A stretch of 7,802 bases of DNA. It comes from Bacteroidales bacterium (lineage in GTDB: Bacteria > Bacteroidota > Bacteroidia > Bacteroidales > UBA932). Numbering within the stretch: position 1 is the first letter of the stretch; every line of letters starts with the position of its first letter. The position numbers were made by a program, and so were the translations under genes. Of the stretch, positions 6,650 to 7,802 are shown piece after piece. A model generated the notes under the pieces. It saw only the letters and a program-made list of their open reading frames with translations. It ran no database searches and was not told the DNA's origin. The stretch covers positions 1 through 7,802 of the forward strand of contig JAFZIX010000001.1 in assembly GCA_017554135.1 (NCBI GenBank), read 5' to 3'.

Positions 6650-7516
6650 CTATCCCAGCTTTTGATCACCCGGAAATGGTAACTCCTCAGGTGATTTGAT
6701 ATGGTCGATGGCTTTCTCGCGAGAGACGACACTACGACCAAGTAGCTTCTCGACTTCTTTACGGGCCGATTTGGCCACTTCAGCACCTTCCTTGGCAACA
6801 CCGGCGTTTTCCGAAAGTCCATCCGGATTGCGCTGCTTGCTGAGTTCTGTCGCCGTTTCTTCCGCAAGAGCATTCAGAAGCAGCTCCATATTGGTCATAT
6901 TGTCTCGCAGGTTCTCCTTAGTCAGGCCTTTGTATTTCTTATATTCACGTGTGGTCAAACCACTCCATGTCTTAGACATAAGGTCGGTCAGGAAGGCAAA
7001 ATCCACTTCTTGTGTTACTCCACCTCTCTTCCATTCATCTGTGAGACCTTTGCGAATCTCAATAGTCTTGATTCGTTGGTTAATCCATGCCTCCGAATAC
7101 CCCAGACGACGATAATCAGCAATGGCCTGGTCAATACTGCGTTCTGGATCTATGGCCTGATTAATCCGCTCCGCTGCAACCTGAGCTATCCATACTTTTA
7201 TTGGCTCTGCTTTCTTGGATGGAATGGATTCAATAACACGAAACATGGTTGCCATATCTGCCACATCAGTGAATCTTGGCTTTCCATCCTCTGCAATTAA
7301 TTTCAACCGGTTACATTTTGTAACCACTTCACTTCCTTCTTTTGAAAGTCTGTTTTTCAACACTTTCCAATAGTTTCTTGCACGCTCGTGGGTGGGTTGA
7401 TCGGTTAAGACCCCGCAAACATCCACAATTGAGAAAAACCATTCTTGTTTCTCCTCATCCCAAGTTGTCCGTACTTTCTTGTTCTCAAACAACTGTATTT
7501 TTTCAATATCAGACAT
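6650..7516 (-). CDS. BRO-N / DinD-like protein (phage antirepressor-related)
   Basis: The protein has 288 residues. The N-terminal part (about 5-115: VRTTWDEEKQEWFFSIVDV, YWKVLKNRLSKEG, KAEPIKVWIAQVA) matches the BRO-N domain of phage antirepressors and baculovirus Bro proteins. The C-terminal part (about 130-280: KGLTKENLRDNMTNMELLLN, then AKEGAEVAKSARKEVEKLLG, then EELP) resembles the C-terminal region of E. coli DinD, a DNA-damage-induced protein reported to inhibit RecA filaments. Such proteins are common cargo of mobile elements and phage remnants in Bacteroidales. Start: ATG at 7516, beginning MSDIEKIQLF, the normal N-terminus of the family. An upstream in-frame TTG at 7564 is itself the predicted -33 promoter element, so it cannot be in the mRNA. 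The lipoprotein gene follows after 9 bp. A role in DNA binding or SOS-type regulation is inferred from the family; no recognisable LexA box was found. Confidence 0.85.
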   Translation of the reverse strand: MSDIEKIQLFENKKVRTTWDEEKQEWFFSIVDVCGVLTDQPTHERARNYWKVLKNRLSKEGSEVVTKCNRLKLIAEDGKPRFTDVADMATMFRVIESIPSKKAEPIKVWIAQVAAERINQAIDPERSIDQAIADYRRLGYSEAWINQRIKTIEIRKGLTDEWKRGGVTQEVDFAFLTDLMSKTWSGLTTREYKKYKGLTKENLRDNMTNMELLLNALAEETATELSKQRNPDGLSENAGVAKEGAEVAKSARKEVEKLLGRSVVSREKAIDHIKSPEELPFPGDQKLG

Positions 7517-7533
7517 GGTCTCAACGATTTCTA

Positions 7534-7564
7534 CAAATATAGCTAAAATGCACAGCAGAAGCAA
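7534..7564 (-). promoter_or_regulatory. Bacteroidetes-type promoter for the DinD-like gene
   Basis: On the minus strand TTG (complement of 7562-7564) is followed by 20 bp and then TATATTTG (complement of 7534-7541), an exact TAnnTTTG. Transcription should begin near 7528, leaving a leader of only about 12 nt before the ATG at 7516. This placement helped decide the gene start. Confidence 0.7.
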
Positions 7565-7579
7565 ATAGATTTTAACAAT

Positions 7580-7604
7580 AAAGCCCGTTTCAAAACGGGC
7601 TTTT
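7580..7604. terminator. Intrinsic terminator hairpin, possibly bidirectional
   Basis: AAAGCCCGTT (7580-7589) pairs perfectly with AACGGGCTTT (7594-7603) around the loop TCAA, a 10-bp stem. Ts follow on the plus strand, and TTTATTGTT follows on the minus strand. No plus-strand gene ends here, so it most likely terminates leftward transcription from a gene beyond the right part of the window, and insulates the DinD-like promoter 16 bp away. Confidence 0.75.
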
Positions 7605-7802
7605 AGAGATGATAACTATTTGATATTCAAATCAGTATTCCTCTTCGTTAAATACAGAGTGTAATAGAGATTCTTGCCCTTATTATCAAGCAATTACAAA
7701 TGTGTTCAAAATCTTAGGATAGTAAACAGGGTAGCCTGAAGTATGCGGAGATGCCATCAAGTGACACCAAATCAAAATTATTACTATCCAGGACAATTCG
7801 AC
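7605..7802. other. AT-rich stretch without a supportable gene
   Basis: This 198-bp tail is about one third G+C in places. Short frames remain open to the window edge: on the plus strand from ATG 7743 and from ATG 7751, and on the minus strand ending at stops at 7714 and 7686. None is long enough, or has recognisable content, to call. The terminator just to the left suggests that a minus-strand gene may end near here. Confidence 0.4.

Noticed and set aside
7517..7564. An N-terminal extension of the DinD-like protein starting at 7564
   Set aside because: The start would be a TTG that coincides with the -33 promoter element and lies upstream of the predicted transcription start. The extra 16 hydrophobic residues are not typical of the family.

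Overview
The window looks like a chromosomal segment of a Bacteroidales-type bacterium. Three things support this: two promoter-like sites match the Bacteroidetes pattern (TTG, 19-20 bp, TAnnTTTG), Shine-Dalgarno sequences are largely absent, and the gene content fits (DUF2147 protein, exported lipoprotein Gfo/Idh/MocA oxidoreductase, trimeric-type [FeFe] hydrogenase). A finer assignment cannot be supported.

Layout. (1) Positions 1-2741, minus strand: a hydrogenase operon, hydB followed 9 bp later by hydA, which runs off the left edge. Together they encode the diaphorase (FMN, NAD(P)H) and the catalytic subunits of a soluble, probably electron-bifurcating [FeFe] hydrogenase. Its promoter lies in the 112-bp divergent gap at 2742-2853. 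The usual NuoE-like partner, hydC, is not upstream of hydB. (2) Positions 2854-6028, plus strand: four tightly overlapping genes, namely apbE (FAD:protein FMN transferase), a predicted lipid-anchored Gfo/Idh/MocA oxidoreductase, an HD-domain protein, and a secreted DUF2147 protein. All three junctions overlap (4, 29 and 11 nt), so they should be one translationally coupled operon. Its pathway cannot be named from sequence. (3) Positions 6029-6304: a convergent intergenic region with two identical 39-bp hairpin units at a 51-bp period, resembling a REP/BIME element. (4) Positions 6305-7802: a lower-GC block with two minus-strand genes. One encodes a BRO-N/DinD-like protein typical of phage and mobile-element cargo. 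Nine bp downstream comes a small lipoprotein with zinc-ribbon-like cysteine pairs. The pair has its own good promoter, behind a bidirectional-looking terminator hairpin at 7580-7603. The last 200 bp is AT-rich with no gene that can be called.

How it fits together. The left two thirds look like core or semi-core metabolism: NAD(P)H/ferredoxin-linked H2 turnover, plus a cell-envelope module involving flavinylation and a nicotinamide-dependent enzyme. The right third looks like acquired accessory DNA. No clear new system emerges. The items most worth checking are the duplicated hairpin element, the apbE-Gfo/Idh-HD-DUF2147 operon, the missing hydC, and the DinD-like/lipoprotein pair.
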